64,000 nucleotides of DNA from Sphingomonas lycopersici (GCF_026130605.1 NZ_JANFAU010000006.1:232445-296444), one strand, 5' to 3'. Numbered from the stretch's first letter, positions 8,202 to 17,678 are shown. Program-made: numbers and translations. The notes: a model not told the origin generated them from the sequence alone.

Positions 8202-9110
8202 ATGGCCGCGCGCGCGCCGCACGGCACCAACCAGCCGCCGAAGATCATCTACAAGAAGGTCTATATCGAAGGGCATGGCGGGCATCACGGCGGCGCGTGG
8301 AAGGTCGCCTATGCCGATTTCGTCACCGCGATGATGGCCTTCTTCCTGCTCCTGTGGCTGCTCGGCGCGACGACCGAGAAGCAGCGCAAGGGCATCGCCG
8401 ATTATTTCGCGCCGACCCTGCTCGATACCAAGTCGCTCGGCGTCGGCGGATCGGGGATCCTCGGCGGCAAATCGATCCTCAGCAAGGAGCAGACCGGCCC
8501 CGATGTCGGCAATTCGCGGCTGCCGACGGTCGCCGCGAAGATCCAGAGCGAATCGGGCGGGCGGCAGGAGGGCGCGGGCAAGAAGGGATCGCTGCGCAGC
8601 CCCGACGCGATCGCGGCGGAGGATCGGCGCAACTTCGCCGAATTGAAGCGCAAGGTGATGGAACGGATCGCCTCGCGCGCCGATCTCGCAAAATTGTCGC
8701 GGCATATCCGCTTCGTGATGACCCCGGACGGGATGCGGATCGATCTCATCGACGACGCCAATTATTCGATGTTTGCGCTCGGCACGACGGTGCTCGAACC
8801 CGCGGCGTCCGAGCTGATCGGGATGGTCGGTGACAGCATCGCCAAGACGAGCAACCCGATCATGATCCGCGGGCACACCGATTCGGTGCCCTATGGCGAT
8901 CCGCGCGCGATGAACAATTGGACGCTCGCCACCGGCCGCGCCGAGGCGACCCGCCGCCGGCTGGCGCAGGCGAACATCCCCGAGGCACGCTTCAACCGCA
9001 TCGAGGGCGTGGCGGACCGCGAACCGATGATCGCCGACAACCCTGCCGATCCGCGTAACCGCCGCGTCGCGATCACGTTGCTCTATCGCGAGGGCACGTT
9101 CGGACGCTGA
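8202..9110 (+). CDS. motB: Flagellar motor stator protein MotB
   Basis: Stator subunit that anchors the motor to peptidoglycan. 302 residues. A single membrane helix (VTAMMAFFLLLWLLG, about residues 45-60) follows KVAYADF, whose Asp is the proton-binding residue. The C-terminal OmpA-like peptidoglycan-binding domain has IMIRGHTDSVPYGD and the NNWTLATGRAEATRRRL helix, ending with NRRVAITLLY. It starts on the base after the motA stop, so its ribosome site is inside motA. Confidence 0.95.
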   Translation: MAARAPHGTNQPPKIIYKKVYIEGHGGHHGGAWKVAYADFVTAMMAFFLLLWLLGATTEKQRKGIADYFAPTLLDTKSLGVGGSGILGGKSILSKEQTGPDVGNSRLPTVAAKIQSESGGRQEGAGKKGSLRSPDAIAAEDRRNFAELKRKVMERIASRADLAKLSRHIRFVMTPDGMRIDLIDDANYSMFALGTTVLEPAASELIGMVGDSIAKTSNPIMIRGHTDSVPYGDPRAMNNWTLATGRAEATRRRLAQANIPEARFNRIEGVADREPMIADNPADPRNRRVAITLLYREGTFGR

Positions 9111-9132
9111 CAGCGGACCGGGTGATCTGTTT

Positions 9133-9215
9133 CCGTTCGCTCTGAGCTTGTCGAAGGGCTGCACTTCTTTCCTCGGAAGAAAAGTGCAGGGCTTCGACAG
9201 GCTCAGCCCGAACGG
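9133..9215. repeat. REP-like palindromic element, copy 1
   Basis: Imperfect inverted repeat. Outer arms are CCGTTCG and CGAACGG; inside them are TGAGCTTGTCGAAG and CTTCGACAGGCTCA, then GCACTT and AAGTGC around a short loop. Lies between motB and the acyl-CoA dehydrogenase gene. Related copies in this window begin at 12293, 19507, 27312, 45305, 49278 and 54109. Confidence 0.9.
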
Positions 9216-9323
9216 GGATGGGTGATCGCGCCTTAACCCAGCACCCGCCGATCCTTCCGCCCCCCATCTGGCAATCGCCGCGAAACCCGTTATCCGGCTC
9301 CGCAACAGCGAAGGAGTCACGTG

Positions 9324-10193
9324 ATGCAAGCGGTTGGTGTGATCGGTGCGGGGCAGATGGGGGCGGGGATCGCCCAGGTTTCCGCGCAGGCAGGCTATCG
9401 CGTGCTGCTCGCCGATGTCGACAAGGCGCGGGCCGAGGCAGGCAAGGCGGGGATCGCCAGGCGGCTCGCGCGCGATGTCGAAAAGGGCAAGATCGACGCC
9501 GCCACGCGCGATCAGTTGCTCGATCGGATCGAGCCGGTCGACAGCGTCGCCGCAATGGCGCCGGCGGGGCTGGTGGTCGAAGCCGCGACCGAGCGCGAGG
9601 AAATCAAGCGCGCGATCTTCGCCGAGGTCGGCAAGGTGCTCGCCGCCGATGCGGTGCTCGCGTCGAACACCTCGTCGATCCCGATCACCCGGCTGGCGCA
9701 GGCCGCGCCCGATGCGTCGCGCTTCATCGGGGTGCATTTCTTCAACCCGGTGCCGGTGATGGGGCTGATCGAGGTGATCCGCGGGCTCGCCACCACCGAT
9801 GCGACGGTCAAGCGGGTCGAGGATTATGCCGTCGCGCTCGGCAAGCAGGTGGTCCACGCCAATGACGCGCCGGGGTTCATCGTCAACCGCGTGCTGATGC
9901 CGATGCTCAACGAGGCGTGCTTCGCGTTGGGCGAGGGGGTCGCGACGATCCGCGACATCGATCTCGCCTGTCAGCTCGGGCTCAACCACCCGATGGGGCC
10001 GCTGACCCTCGCCGATTTCATCGGGCTCGATACCTGCCTGGAGATCACCCGCGTGCTCCACGAGGGCACCGGCGACCCGAAATTCCGCCCCGCGCCGTTG
10101 CTGGTGAAATATGTCGAGGCCGGCTGGTACGGCCGCAAGACCGGGCGCGGCTTCTACGATTATTCGGGCGAGGTCCCCGTCCCGACGCGGTGA
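9324..10193 (+). CDS. 3-hydroxybutyryl/3-hydroxyacyl-CoA dehydrogenase
   Basis: NAD-dependent oxidation of 3-hydroxyacyl-CoA (reversible to acetoacetyl-CoA), used in beta-oxidation or butyrate/PHB metabolism; cytoplasmic. 289 residues from the ATG at 9324. Rossmann motif [14 protein letters not shown] at residues 4-17, catalytic region SNTSSIPIT and [11 protein letters not shown] with the conserved His, then the C-terminal helical domain ([17 protein letters not shown]). AAGGAG at 9311-9316 is 7 bases from the ATG; a GTG at 9321 is only 4 away and less likely. Close to HbdA/PaaH/FadB2 types; exact substrate length cannot be told from sequence. Confidence 0.9.
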   Translation: MQAVGVIGAGQMGAGIAQVSAQAGYRVLLADVDKARAEAGKAGIARRLARDVEKGKIDAATRDQLLDRIEPVDSVAAMAPAGLVVEAATEREEIKRAIFAEVGKVLAADAVLASNTSSIPITRLAQAAPDASRFIGVHFFNPVPVMGLIEVIRGLATTDATVKRVEDYAVALGKQVVHANDAPGFIVNRVLMPMLNEACFALGEGVATIRDIDLACQLGLNHPMGPLTLADFIGLDTCLEITRVLHEGTGDPKFRPAPLLVKYVEAGWYGRKTGRGFYDYSGEVPVPTR

Positions 10194-10200
10194 GCCTCTT

Positions 10201-10228
10201 AAGCCCCTCCCCTGAAAGGGAGGGGCTT
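10201..10228. terminator. Bidirectional hairpin between hbd-like gene and rdgB
   Basis: Perfect 11-bp stem AAGCCCCTCCC (10201-10211) with GGGAGGGGCTT (10218-10228), loop CTGAAA, followed by TAA. It lies between two convergent genes and has A residues on one side and T residues on the other, as expected for a shared terminator. The stem sequence is also a common intergenic palindrome type in sphingomonads. Confidence 0.7.
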
Positions 10229-10233
10229 TAAGG

Positions 10234-10860
10234 TCAGAAAACCGCGCGCACCAATTGCCGGAACGCGTCCGCCCGGTGGCTGATCGCGTGTTTGCGGGCC
10301 TGATCCATCTCGCCGAACGTCTCGGTTTCGCCGTTGGGGAGGAACATCGGGTCGTAGCCGAAGCCCTTGTCGCCGCGCGGCGGCCAGACGAGCGTGCCGT
10401 CGACCCGGCCTTCGAACCATTCGACATGCCCGTCGGGCCACGCCAGCGCCAGCGCGCAGACGAAATGCGCGTCGCGCGGCGGCGCGTCGAGCCGCGCGAG
10501 ATTGTCCTCAATGCGGCGCATCGCCTCGTTGAAATCCTTGCTTTCCCCCGCCCAGCGCGCGGAGAAGATCCCCGGATCGCCGCCCAGCGCATCGACGCAC
10601 AGCCCCGAATCGTCGGCCAGCGCCGGGAGCCCCGAAAGGTCCGCCGCGGCGCGCGCCTTCAACTCGGCATTGGCGACGAAGGTCGTGCCGGTCTCGTCGG
10701 GCTCGGGCAGGTCGAGCGCCTTGGCCGAGACGACCTCCAGCCCGTGGCCGTCGAGCAGTTCGGCGATTTCGCGCACCTTGCCGGGGTTGTGGCTGGCGAT
10801 CACCAGCTTGCCCGGCGCGAGCTTGCGGATCGCCTGCGGCTCGTCGCCCTCGCCGCTCAC
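10234..10860 (-). CDS. rdgB: XTP/dITP pyrophosphatase, RdgB/HAM1 family
   Basis: House-cleaning enzyme that hydrolyses dITP, XTP and ITP to monophosphates, keeping deaminated purines out of DNA. 208 residues. Substrate-binding motif [11 protein letters not shown] at about residues 22-32, metal-site motif ALADDSGL near 80, C-terminal [12 protein letters not shown] and ISHRADAF. Starts at a GTG that overlaps the rph stop (GTGA), so it is the second gene of an rph-rdgB pair, a common alphaproteobacterial arrangement. Confidence 0.95.
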   Translation of the reverse strand: MSGEGDEPQAIRKLAPGKLVIASHNPGKVREIAELLDGHGLEVVSAKALDLPEPDETGTTFVANAELKARAAADLSGLPALADDSGLCVDALGGDPGIFSARWAGESKDFNEAMRRIEDNLARLDAPPRDAHFVCALALAWPDGHVEWFEGRVDGTLVWPPRGDKGFGYDPMFLPNGETETFGEMDQARKHAISHRADAFRQLVRAVF

Positions 10861-11570
10861 GCCACCGCCCTCGCCTGCGCCGCGAAGATCTCGGTGCAGC
10901 CGATCCGCGCGAGGCGGAGCAGGCGCAGCAGCGCTTCCTCGTCATAGGTGGCGTGCTCGGCGGTGGCCTGTGCCTCGGCGATATGGCCGTTTTCGAGCAG
11001 CACGAAATTGGCGTCGGCGTCGGCGTTCGAATCCTCGTCATAATCGAGATCGAGCACCGGATTGCCCTGGAAGATCCCGCAGCTCACCGCCGCGACCTTC
11101 TGGCCGATCGGATCGCGCTCCAGCTTGCCCGCGGCGATGAGGCCGTTGACCGCGAGCCGCAGCGCGACCCACGCGCCCGAGATCGAGGCGGTGCGGGTGC
11201 CGCCGTCGGCCTGGATCACGTCGCAATCGAGCGTGATCTGCCGCTCGCCGAGCGCGGAAAGATCGGTGACGGCGCGCAGGCTGCGGCCGATCAGCCGCTG
11301 GATTTCCTGGGTGCGGCCCGATTGCTTGCCCTTCGCCGCCTCGCGGCTGCCGCGGGTGTGGGTGGCGCGGGGCAGCATGCCATATTCGGCGGTGACCCAG
11401 CCCTGGCCCTTGCCGCGCAGGAACGGGGGCACGCGCTCTTCGACGCTGGCGGTGACGATCACCTTGGTATCGCCGAACCCGATCAGCACCGATCCTTCGG
11501 CATGACGGGTGAAGCGGGGTTCGATGACGATCGCGCGCATCTGATCGGGGGTGCGGCCGCTGGGGCGCAT
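10857..11570 (-). CDS. rph: Ribonuclease PH
   Basis: Phosphate-dependent 3'-5' exoribonuclease that trims tRNA precursor 3' ends. 237 residues from the ATG at 11570, the canonical length; the frame continues upstream but [12 protein letters not shown] is the family N terminus, and AAAGGAG lies 9 bases before it. Conserved blocks seen: [47 protein letters not shown], and the phosphate/metal region [19 protein letters not shown]. Overlaps the downstream rdgB by four bases. Confidence 0.96.
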   Translation of the reverse strand: MRPSGRTPDQMRAIVIEPRFTRHAEGSVLIGFGDTKVIVTASVEERVPPFLRGKGQGWVTAEYGMLPRATHTRGSREAAKGKQSGRTQEIQRLIGRSLRAVTDLSALGERQITLDCDVIQADGGTRTASISGAWVALRLAVNGLIAAGKLERDPIGQKVAAVSCGIFQGNPVLDLDYDEDSNADADANFVLLENGHIAEAQATAEHATYDEEALLRLLRLARIGCTEIFAAQARAVA

Positions 11571-11677
11571 CGGGGAAATCTCCTTTGGGTTTGGCCCGGC
11601 CCTAGGGGGTGCGCTCCCCACTGGCAAGGAACGAGCGGCGTAAGGCGCGCGTCAGCAAAATGCGCGACACCATTCGG

Positions 11678-11691
11678 CAACGCTGGCGTTG
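11678..11691. promoter_or_regulatory. 14-bp palindrome upstream of the Gly/Trp-rich lipoprotein
   Basis: CAACGC-TG-GCGTTG, perfect 6-bp arms, lies between the divergent rph and lipoprotein genes about 35 bases before the lipoprotein start. A regulator site is possible; no consensus is recognised. Confidence 0.25.
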
Positions 11692-11724
11692 AGAATGTCG
11701 GCGCGGGAGGCAGGAGTGATTGTC

Positions 11725-12249
11725 ATGACACGGATTTCGAAAACCCTTCCGCTCACCGTGCTGGTCGCGGTGGGAATGCTCGCGGGCTGCACCACCACCG
11801 GCACGGGCGTTGGCGATTCGCGCGTCCCGGGCCTGTCGGCGACGTTCAACTGGCGCGCGCAGAGTGCGCGCAGCGGGCAGATGACCGCACAGCTTTCGAA
11901 CGGCGCGACCTATACCGGCACCTTCTTCCAGATCACCAGCGAGACGCGGGTCGACGAGCTTGGCCCGTTATGGGCCGGCTGGGGCCCGGTCGGCCCGTAT
12001 CGCGGCTGGCGCGGCGGCTGGGGTGGCCGGTGGGGCGGCGGCTGGGGCGGCTGGGGCTATTGGGGGCCGACGCAGGATTTCGTGACGCATTATTCGGGCA
12101 AGGTGCTCGCCAATCTGACCGGCCCCAGCGGGCGGATGCGTTGCCGCTTCACGCTGATCCGCCCGTCGAGCGGGATGAGCGGCGGCGGCGAGGGCCAGTG
12201 CCAGGTGCCCGGCGGCGGGACGATCGACGCGACCTTCGCGCCGAATTGA
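11725..12249 (+). CDS. Gly/Trp-rich predicted lipoprotein of unknown function
   Basis: 174 residues, not recognised. Start chosen at 11725: AGGAG is 8 bases upstream and the protein then begins MTRISKTLPLTVLVAVGMLAGC, a signal with a clear lipobox (MLAGC, Cys at about residue 22). A Gly/Trp/Arg-rich stretch, about residues 90-120, has repeated GGW and GW units. The C-terminal part reads as a compact beta domain (FVTHYSGKVLANLTG, CRFTLIRPSSGMSGGGEGQCQV) with two cysteines that could pair. Probably in the cell envelope. It stands alone, divergent from rph and before a REP-like repeat. Confidence 0.75.
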   Translation: MTRISKTLPLTVLVAVGMLAGCTTTGTGVGDSRVPGLSATFNWRAQSARSGQMTAQLSNGATYTGTFFQITSETRVDELGPLWAGWGPVGPYRGWRGGWGGRWGGGWGGWGYWGPTQDFVTHYSGKVLANLTGPSGRMRCRFTLIRPSSGMSGGGEGQCQVPGGGTIDATFAPN

Positions 12250-12292
12250 TCGGGGTTTGGCGGCGGCAGGGGATAGGCCGGACCACCTATCC

Positions 12293-12366
12293 CCGTTCGC
12301 CCTGAGCCGGTCGAAGGGCGGCCCTGACTCACGGCGGGCGGGACGCCCTTCGACAAGCTCAGGCCG
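12293..12366. repeat. REP-like palindromic element, copy 2 (degenerate)
   Basis: Left arm CCGTTCGCCCTGAGCCGGTC, right arm CCCTTCGACAAGCTCAGGC. The outer CGAACGG is lost (CGTCAAT instead), so this copy is eroded at the right end. It sits 45 bases before the response regulator start. Confidence 0.8.
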
Positions 12367-12410
12367 TCAATGATGGCGAGCGGTGAGAGGGCGGAGCAGG
12401 GAGCGCGCCG

Positions 12411-13079
12411 ATGCGTCTGCTGATCGTGGAGGACAATGAGGAACTGGCCGAGGCGATGGCCGCGGCGTTCCAGCGGCGCGAGATACGGTGCGACCTCGCC
12501 GGCAATGCGCGCGACGCCGAGCAATTGATCGCCACGACCGATTATGCCGCGGTGATCCTCGATCTCGGCCTGCCCGACGAGGACGGGCTGAGCCTGTTGC
12601 GCCGGCTGCGCGGGCAGCGCCGCAACGTGCCGGTGATCGTGCTCAGTGCGCGCGGCGAGGGCGAGATGCGCGTGCTCGGGCTGGAAAGCGGCGCCGACGA
12701 TTATCTGGTCAAGCCGTTCCTGTTCGCCGAGCTTCACGCGCGGCTCGCGGCGGTGCTGCGGCGGCAGGGGGGCTATGTCGAGGATGTGCTGCGCGCGGGG
12801 CAGGTGACGCTCGATATCTCGACCCGCGAGGTGCGGGTGGCGGGCGCGCCGCTCAGCCTGTCGGTGCGCGAGATCGAGCTGCTCGAGCTGCTGATGCGGC
12901 GCGCCGGGCATGTCGTGCCCAAGCGCGTGCTGGCCGATCAATTGTTCGGCGCGGGGGAGGCGCTTGGGTCGAACGCGGTCGACGTCTATGTGCATCGCGT
13001 GCGCCGCAAGCTGGAGGATCATGCCGAGGTGAGTGTCCAGACGGTGCGCGGAATCGGTTATATGCTCTCCGCCACATGA
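12411..13079 (+). CDS. OmpR/PhoB-family response regulator
   Basis: Two-component transcription factor. 222 residues. Receiver domain: acidic pocket EDN at 7-9, phospho-acceptor Asp51 in VILDLGLPDEDG, conserved Lys101 in DDYLVKPF. C-terminal winged helix from about residue 125, ending in VHRVRRKLEDHAEVSVQTVRGIGYML. Overlaps the downstream kinase gene by ATGA, so the two are one system. PmrA/QseB-like in sequence feel; target genes cannot be inferred. Confidence 0.93.
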   Translation: MRLLIVEDNEELAEAMAAAFQRREIRCDLAGNARDAEQLIATTDYAAVILDLGLPDEDGLSLLRRLRGQRRNVPVIVLSARGEGEMRVLGLESGADDYLVKPFLFAELHARLAAVLRRQGGYVEDVLRAGQVTLDISTREVRVAGAPLSLSVREIELLELLMRRAGHVVPKRVLADQLFGAGEALGSNAVDVYVHRVRRKLEDHAEVSVQTVRGIGYMLSAT

Positions 13080-14395
13080 CGTTCCGCCTTCCCCGTTCGC
13101 TGTTCGGCAAGCTGCTCGCGGGCCAGATCGTCATCGTCGTGGTGGTGGCGGTCGCGCTGCCGCTGCTCCTGTCGCACATGCTCCACGATACCGCCGACGC
13201 GTTCATCGCGGCGCGGCTCGAGCGCGAGGCGACCGGCTTCGCGCATGGCAGCGGGGCGACCGACCAGCCGCTGCCGCGCGAGCACGGCAACCGCTTCTTC
13301 GCGCTGTTCGACGCGCAGGGAAAGGCGCTCCAGGCGCGCCCGGCGGTGTTGCCGTTCGACCTTTCCGATCTGCCGCACGGCGCGGACCGGAGATTCACCA
13401 CCTGGGGGCGCTATGACGTCCTCACCCGCCCGGTCGCGCTCCCCGCGGGGGGCAATGGCTGGGTGGTGGTGGCGCAGGATCGCACCCATCCCGAGGAGAT
13501 CGTCGACGATGTGGTGCGCTCGTTCCTGCGCCGCTTCGCCTGGGTGATCGCGGCGGCGCTGCTCGGTTCGCTGCTGCTGTCGTTCATCGTGCTGCGGCAT
13601 GTGACGGGGATGTTCCGCGATGCGGCGGCGGATGCCGATGCGATCGGGCTCCCGCGGCTCGATGGGCGGATCGACGAGGCGCGGATGCCGAGCGAGGCGA
13701 TGCCGCTGGTCCACGCCACCAACCGCGCGCTCGACCGGCTGGAGGCGGGATATCGCGCGCAGGGCGATTTCATCGGCAATGTCGCGCACGAGCTGCGCAC
13801 CCCGCTCGCGCTGATCTCGCTCCGGCTCGAACAATTGCCCGAATCGCCGCAGCGCGATCAGATCGGCGGTGCGGTGGCGCAGGCCAATCACGTCATCCGC
13901 CAGCTGATCGATCTCGCCGCGATCGATCGGCTGCACCCGCAATTGGGGATGGTCGATCCCGTCGCGCTGGCGCGCGATGCGGTCGAGGCGATGGTGCCGA
14001 TCGTCTACCGCTCTGGGCACAGCATCGCCTTCGAGGAGCCCGATCAGGCGCCGCCGCGGGTGCGCGGCGTAGCCGAATTGCTGCTGATCGCGGTCACCAA
14101 TTTGATCGACAATGCGGTGCGCCACACCCCGGCGGGATCGGCGATCACCGTCTCCGCGGCGGCCGACGGCAGCCTGACGGTGGAGGATGACGGCCCGGGG
14201 CTCGCGGTCGACGCGCGCGATCCCGCCGCGCGCCGCTTCCGCCGCGGCGATACCGCGCGCAGCGACAGCGCCGGGCTGGGGCTGTCGATCGTCGAGCGTA
14301 TCCTCGGGGTATGCGGCGGGGCGCTGGAGACCGGACGCAGCACGAGCGGCGGCGCACTGCTGCGGCTGCGGCTGGATGCGACGCCTTTGACCTGA
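13076..14395 (+). CDS. Sensor histidine kinase, partner of the preceding regulator
   Basis: Membrane sensor kinase, 439 residues from the ATG overlapping the regulator stop. Membrane helices at about 15-35 and 153-175 bracket a roughly 115-residue periplasmic sensor. Dimerisation/phosphotransfer motif FIGNVAHELRTPLA with His238; ATP-binding N box LIDNAVRHTP (Asn346), G1 DDGPGLA, G2 GLGLS. No cysteine or metal-binding pattern is evident in the sensor, so the stimulus is unknown. The open frame continues far upstream of 13076 but overlaps the regulator gene and is not coding there. Confidence 0.92.
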   Translation: MTFRLPRSLFGKLLAGQIVIVVVVAVALPLLLSHMLHDTADAFIAARLEREATGFAHGSGATDQPLPREHGNRFFALFDAQGKALQARPAVLPFDLSDLPHGADRRFTTWGRYDVLTRPVALPAGGNGWVVVAQDRTHPEEIVDDVVRSFLRRFAWVIAAALLGSLLLSFIVLRHVTGMFRDAAADADAIGLPRLDGRIDEARMPSEAMPLVHATNRALDRLEAGYRAQGDFIGNVAHELRTPLALISLRLEQLPESPQRDQIGGAVAQANHVIRQLIDLAAIDRLHPQLGMVDPVALARDAVEAMVPIVYRSGHSIAFEEPDQAPPRVRGVAELLLIAVTNLIDNAVRHTPAGSAITVSAAADGSLTVEDDGPGLAVDARDPAARRFRRGDTARSDSAGLGLSIVERILGVCGGALETGRSTSGGALLRLRLDATPLT

Positions 14396-14405
14396 AAAGC
14401 CCCTG

Positions 14406-14493
14406 CCCTTCAGGGGAGGGGTTGGGGTGGGGGAGTCACGAGCGACGGTCTCGGTGAGACACTCCCCACCCCCAAACCCCTCCCCTGAAGGGG
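14406..14493. repeat. Long intergenic inverted repeat before sdaA
   Basis: Arms CCCTTCAGGGGAGGGGTTGG (from 14406) and CCAAACCCCTCCCCTGAAGG (ending near 14492) enclose a shorter arm pair (GGGGGAGT / ACTCCCC). Each arm also folds on itself. Lies downstream of the kinase gene; may serve as its transcription end. A different family from the CCGTTCG REP-like element. Confidence 0.8.
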
Positions 14494-14601
14494 AGCGGCG
14501 AAAAGGGGACTTCAATCACGACACGTAATGCATTGCGTCGTTGTTGCTTCTGCCCCGGCGTCCCCGTTGCCGTTTGACCGCCCCGCTCCTAGACCCGCCG
14601 G

Positions 14602-15966
14602 ATGATTTCCGACCCCTCCGCCGTCAGCGTCACCGAATTGTTCACGATCGGGATCGGCCCGTCGAGCTCGCACACCGTCGGGCCGATGCGCGCCGCCAAG
14701 GCGTTCGCGCGCGAGATGGTCGACGCGGGGCTGGTGCCGGTCCGCGTGCAATGCGAATTGTTCGGGTCGCTCTCGCTCACCGGGCGCGGGCACCATAGCG
14801 ACCGCGCGGTGCTGCTCGGGCTTTCGGGGGAGACGCCCGAGGCGGTCGATCCGGCGGCGGTCGAGGGGCTGATCGCGGCGATCGGCGCGAACGGGCGGCT
14901 GGCGCTCGACGGGCGGGTCGCAATCGACTTCGATATCGAGCGCGACCTGCTGTTCCGCCCGGGCTTCTTGCCCGGCCACCCCAATGCGATGGCCTTCACC
15001 GCGACGCTCGCCGACGGCAGCGAGGTGATCCGGCGCTATTATTCGATCGGCGGCGGGGTGATCCGGCAGGAGGGCGCCGAGCCCGAACGCGCCAACCGCC
15101 AGCCGCGCTATCCGTTCGGCTCGGCGGCGGAATTGCTCGCGACCGGCGCGACGGAGGATCTGTCGATCGCCGCGATCGTCCGCGCCAACGAGCGCGCGTG
15201 GCGCGAGGATGCCGAGACCGACGGTTTCCTCGATCGCGTGCGCGACGCGATGACCGCCTCGATCGAGCGCGGCTGTGCGGCGACCGGCGAATTGCCCGGC
15301 GGGCTCAAGGTCAAGCGCCGCGCGCGCGCGATCCGCGAGAAACTGCTCGAACGCGGCCCGCGCAGCGACCCTAGCCTGGTGTTCGAATGGGTCAGCCTGT
15401 GGGCGCTCGCGGTCAACGAGGAGAATGCGGCGGGCGGGCGCGTCGTCACCGCGCCGACCAATGGCGCGGCGGGGGTGATCCCGGCGGTGCTGCGCTATTA
15501 CGAAACCTTCGTCCACGGCGCGACGCGCGACGGGGTGCGCACCCTGCTGCTCACCGCGGCGGCGATCGGGATGCTGTACAAGAAACGCGCGTCGATCTCG
15601 GCGGCGGAAATGGGGTGCCAGGGCGAGGTCGGGGTGGCCTGTTCGATGGCGGCCGGCGGGCTGGTCGCGGCGCTCGGCGGGAGCAATGCGCAGATCGAGA
15701 ATGCCGCCGAGATCGGGATGGAGCATAACCTCGGGCTCACCTGCGATCCGATCGGCGGGCTGGTGCAGATCCCGTGCATCGAGCGCAACACGATGGGCGC
15801 GATCAAGGCGATCAACGCCGCCTATCTCGCGCTCCACGGCGACGGGCGGCATATCGTCAGCCTCGATCAGGTGATCGAAACGATGCGCCAGACGGGGAAG
15901 GACATGCGCTCGAAATATAAGGAGACGAGTCTGGGGGGACTCGCGGTCAACGTGGTGGAATGCTGA
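14602..15966 (+). CDS. sdaA: L-serine ammonia-lyase (serine dehydratase), iron-sulfur type
   Basis: Converts L-serine to pyruvate and ammonia; cytoplasmic, oxygen-sensitive [4Fe-4S] enzyme. 454 residues, the size of single-chain SdaA/TdcG. N-terminal motif [19 protein letters not shown] at about 14-32. Cluster ligands in the C-terminal alpha domain: [12 protein letters not shown] and [14 protein letters not shown]. The terminal VVEC ends in Cys, the tail cysteine proposed to act in the active site of this family. Downstream lie three hairpins and the convergent isocitrate lyase gene. Confidence 0.95.
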   Translation: MISDPSAVSVTELFTIGIGPSSSHTVGPMRAAKAFAREMVDAGLVPVRVQCELFGSLSLTGRGHHSDRAVLLGLSGETPEAVDPAAVEGLIAAIGANGRLALDGRVAIDFDIERDLLFRPGFLPGHPNAMAFTATLADGSEVIRRYYSIGGGVIRQEGAEPERANRQPRYPFGSAAELLATGATEDLSIAAIVRANERAWREDAETDGFLDRVRDAMTASIERGCAATGELPGGLKVKRRARAIREKLLERGPRSDPSLVFEWVSLWALAVNEENAAGGRVVTAPTNGAAGVIPAVLRYYETFVHGATRDGVRTLLLTAAAIGMLYKKRASISAAEMGCQGEVGVACSMAAGGLVAALGGSNAQIENAAEIGMEHNLGLTCDPIGGLVQIPCIERNTMGAIKAINAAYLALHGDGRHIVSLDQVIETMRQTGKDMRSKYKETSLGGLAVNVVEC

Positions 15967-15985
15967 GCCTGCGCTGAACGGCAAG

Positions 15986-16073
15986 CGGCGCGGCAAAGCC
16001 GCGCCGTCGGACGGCGGGTGCGAACACCCGCCGCCGGCCGGGCTTGTCCGTCTCGTGGATAGCGCGGCTATCC
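15986..16073. terminator. Three tandem perfect hairpins between convergent sdaA and aceA
   Basis: Hairpin 1: CGGCGCGGC-AAA-GCCGCGCCG (15986-16006). Hairpin 2: CGGCGGGTG with CACCCGCCG around a CGAA tetraloop (16012-16033). Hairpin 3: GGATAGC-GCG-GCTATCC (16057-16073). All stems are perfect, none has a U-tract. They fill most of the 116-base gap between convergent genes and probably act as a transcription barrier for both. Confidence 0.6.
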
Positions 16074-16082
16074 GCGTGCGGC

Positions 16083-17678
16083 CTACGCCGCGAACTGATT
16101 CATCGTATTGTGCGCCCCGCCGGCCTTCAGCGCGGCCTCGCCGGCGAAATATTCCTTGTGATCGTCGCCGATGTCGCTGCCCGACATATTCTGGTGCTTC
16201 ACGCAGGCGATCCCCTGGCGGATCTCCTGCCGCTGGACGCCCTTGACGTAGCCCAGCATCGCCGCCTCGCCGAAATATTCCTTGGCGAGATTGTCGGTGC
16301 TCAGCGCCGCGGTGTGATAGGTCGGCAGCGTGATGAGGTGGTGGAAGATCCCCGCCCGCGCGCTGGCGTCCTTCTGGAAGGTACGGATACGCTCGTCGGC
16401 CTCGCGCGCCAGCTCGGTCTCGTCGTAATCGGCGCTCATCAGCCGCGCACGGTCATAGCCCGAGATATCCTTCCCTTCCGCCGCCCAGCGGTCATAGACC
16501 TGCTGGCGGAAGTTGAGCGTCCAGTTGAAGCTCGGCGAATTGTTGTAGACCAGCTTGGCATTGGGCACCGCCTCGCGGATGCGATCGACCATCGACGCGA
16601 TCTGCTCGATGTGCGGCTTCTCGGTCTCGATCCACAACAGGTCGGCGCCGTTCTGCAGCGAGGTGATGCAATCGAGCACGCAGCGGTCGGCCCCGGTCCC
16701 TTCGCGGAACTGATAGAGGTTCGACGCCAGCCGCTTCGGGCGCATCAGCTTCCCGTCGCGTTCGATCACGACATCGCCGCGTAGCGACGCGAGATCGGTC
16801 ACCTCCTCGCAATCGAGGAAGGCGTTATATTGATCGCCGAGATCGCCCGGCTCGCGGCTGTAGGCGATCTGCTTGGTGAGCCCGGCGCCGAGCGAATCGG
16901 TGCGGGTGACGATGATGCCGTCCTCGACGCCCAGTTCGAGGAAGGCATAGCGGCAGGCGCGGACCTTCTGGAGGAAATCCTCGTGCGGCACGGTGACCTT
17001 GCCGTCCTGATGCCCGCATTGCTTTTCGTCGGAAACCTGATTCTCGATCTGCAGCGCGCAGGCGCCCGCCTCGATCATCTTCTTGGCGAGGAGATAGGTC
17101 GCCTCGGCATTGCCGAACCCGGCATCGATATCGGCGATGATCGGCACGACATGCGTCTCGAAATTGTCGATCGCATTGGCGAGCCGCTGCACCTCCACCT
17201 CGTTGCCGGCCTCGCGCGCCTTGTCGAGATCGCGGAACATCAGGCTCAGCTCGCGCGCATCGGCTTGCTTGAGGAAGGTGTAGAGCTCCTCGATCAGCGC
17301 GGGGACGCTGGTCTTTTCGTGCATCGACTGATCGGGCAGCGGGCCGAATTCGCTGCGCAGCGCGGCGACCATCCACCCCGAAAGGTAGAGATACTTGCCC
17401 TTGGTCGAGCCGAAATGCTTCTTGATCGAGATCAGCTTCTGCTGCCCGATGAAGCCGTGCCAGCAGCCGAGCGACTGGGTATAGGCGGCCGGATCGGCGT
17501 CATAAGCCGCCATGTCGCGGCGCATGATCGCGGCGGTGTAACGCGCGATGTCGAGCCCGGTGCGGAACCGGTTCTGAAGCTGCATCCGCGCAACCGCTTC
17601 GGCGTCGATCCCGTCCCATGTGCCGTTGAAGCTTTTGATCAGCTTGTCGGCGCCGGCGATTTGCTCCTGATAGGTCAC
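16083..17678 (-). CDS. aceA: Isocitrate lyase, long (subfamily 3) type
   Basis: Splits isocitrate into glyoxylate and succinate, first step of the glyoxylate shunt for growth on acetate and fatty acids. 531 residues from a GTG start at 17678: AAGGAG is 8 bases upstream and VTYQEQIAGADKLIKSF matches the family N terminus; the longer open frame upstream has no support. Catalytic loop DEKQCGHQDGKV (Cys near residue 220), metal-site IADIDAGFGNAEATY, NNSPSFNW and the C-terminal HQNMSGSDIGDDHKEYF are all present. The length matches the 531-residue Pseudomonas-type enzyme rather than the 434-residue E. coli one. The malate synthase partner is not in the window. Confidence 0.96.
   Translation of the reverse strand: MTYQEQIAGADKLIKSFNGTWDGIDAEAVARMQLQNRFRTGLDIARYTAAIMRRDMAAYDADPAAYTQSLGCWHGFIGQQKLISIKKHFGSTKGKYLYLSGWMVAALRSEFGPLPDQSMHEKTSVPALIEELYTFLKQADARELSLMFRDLDKAREAGNEVEVQRLANAIDNFETHVVPIIADIDAGFGNAEATYLLAKKMIEAGACALQIENQVSDEKQCGHQDGKVTVPHEDFLQKVRACRYAFLELGVEDGIIVTRTDSLGAGLTKQIAYSREPGDLGDQYNAFLDCEEVTDLASLRGDVVIERDGKLMRPKRLASNLYQFREGTGADRCVLDCITSLQNGADLLWIETEKPHIEQIASMVDRIREAVPNAKLVYNNSPSFNWTLNFRQQVYDRWAAEGKDISGYDRARLMSADYDETELAREADERIRTFQKDASARAGIFHHLITLPTYHTAALSTDNLAKEYFGEAAMLGYVKGVQRQEIRQGIACVKHQNMSGSDIGDDHKEYFAGEAALKAGGAHNTMNQFAA

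Noticed and set aside
7287..10592. A 1101-codon open frame on the minus strand across motA, motB and the dehydrogenase gene
   Set aside because: It is antisense to three well-supported genes, is rich in Arg, Asp, His and Gly with no domain pattern, and reflects the high GC content.
12488..13075. Upstream extension of the first histidine kinase frame
   Set aside because: It lies wholly within the response regulator gene in another frame; the kinase starts at the ATGA overlap at 13076.
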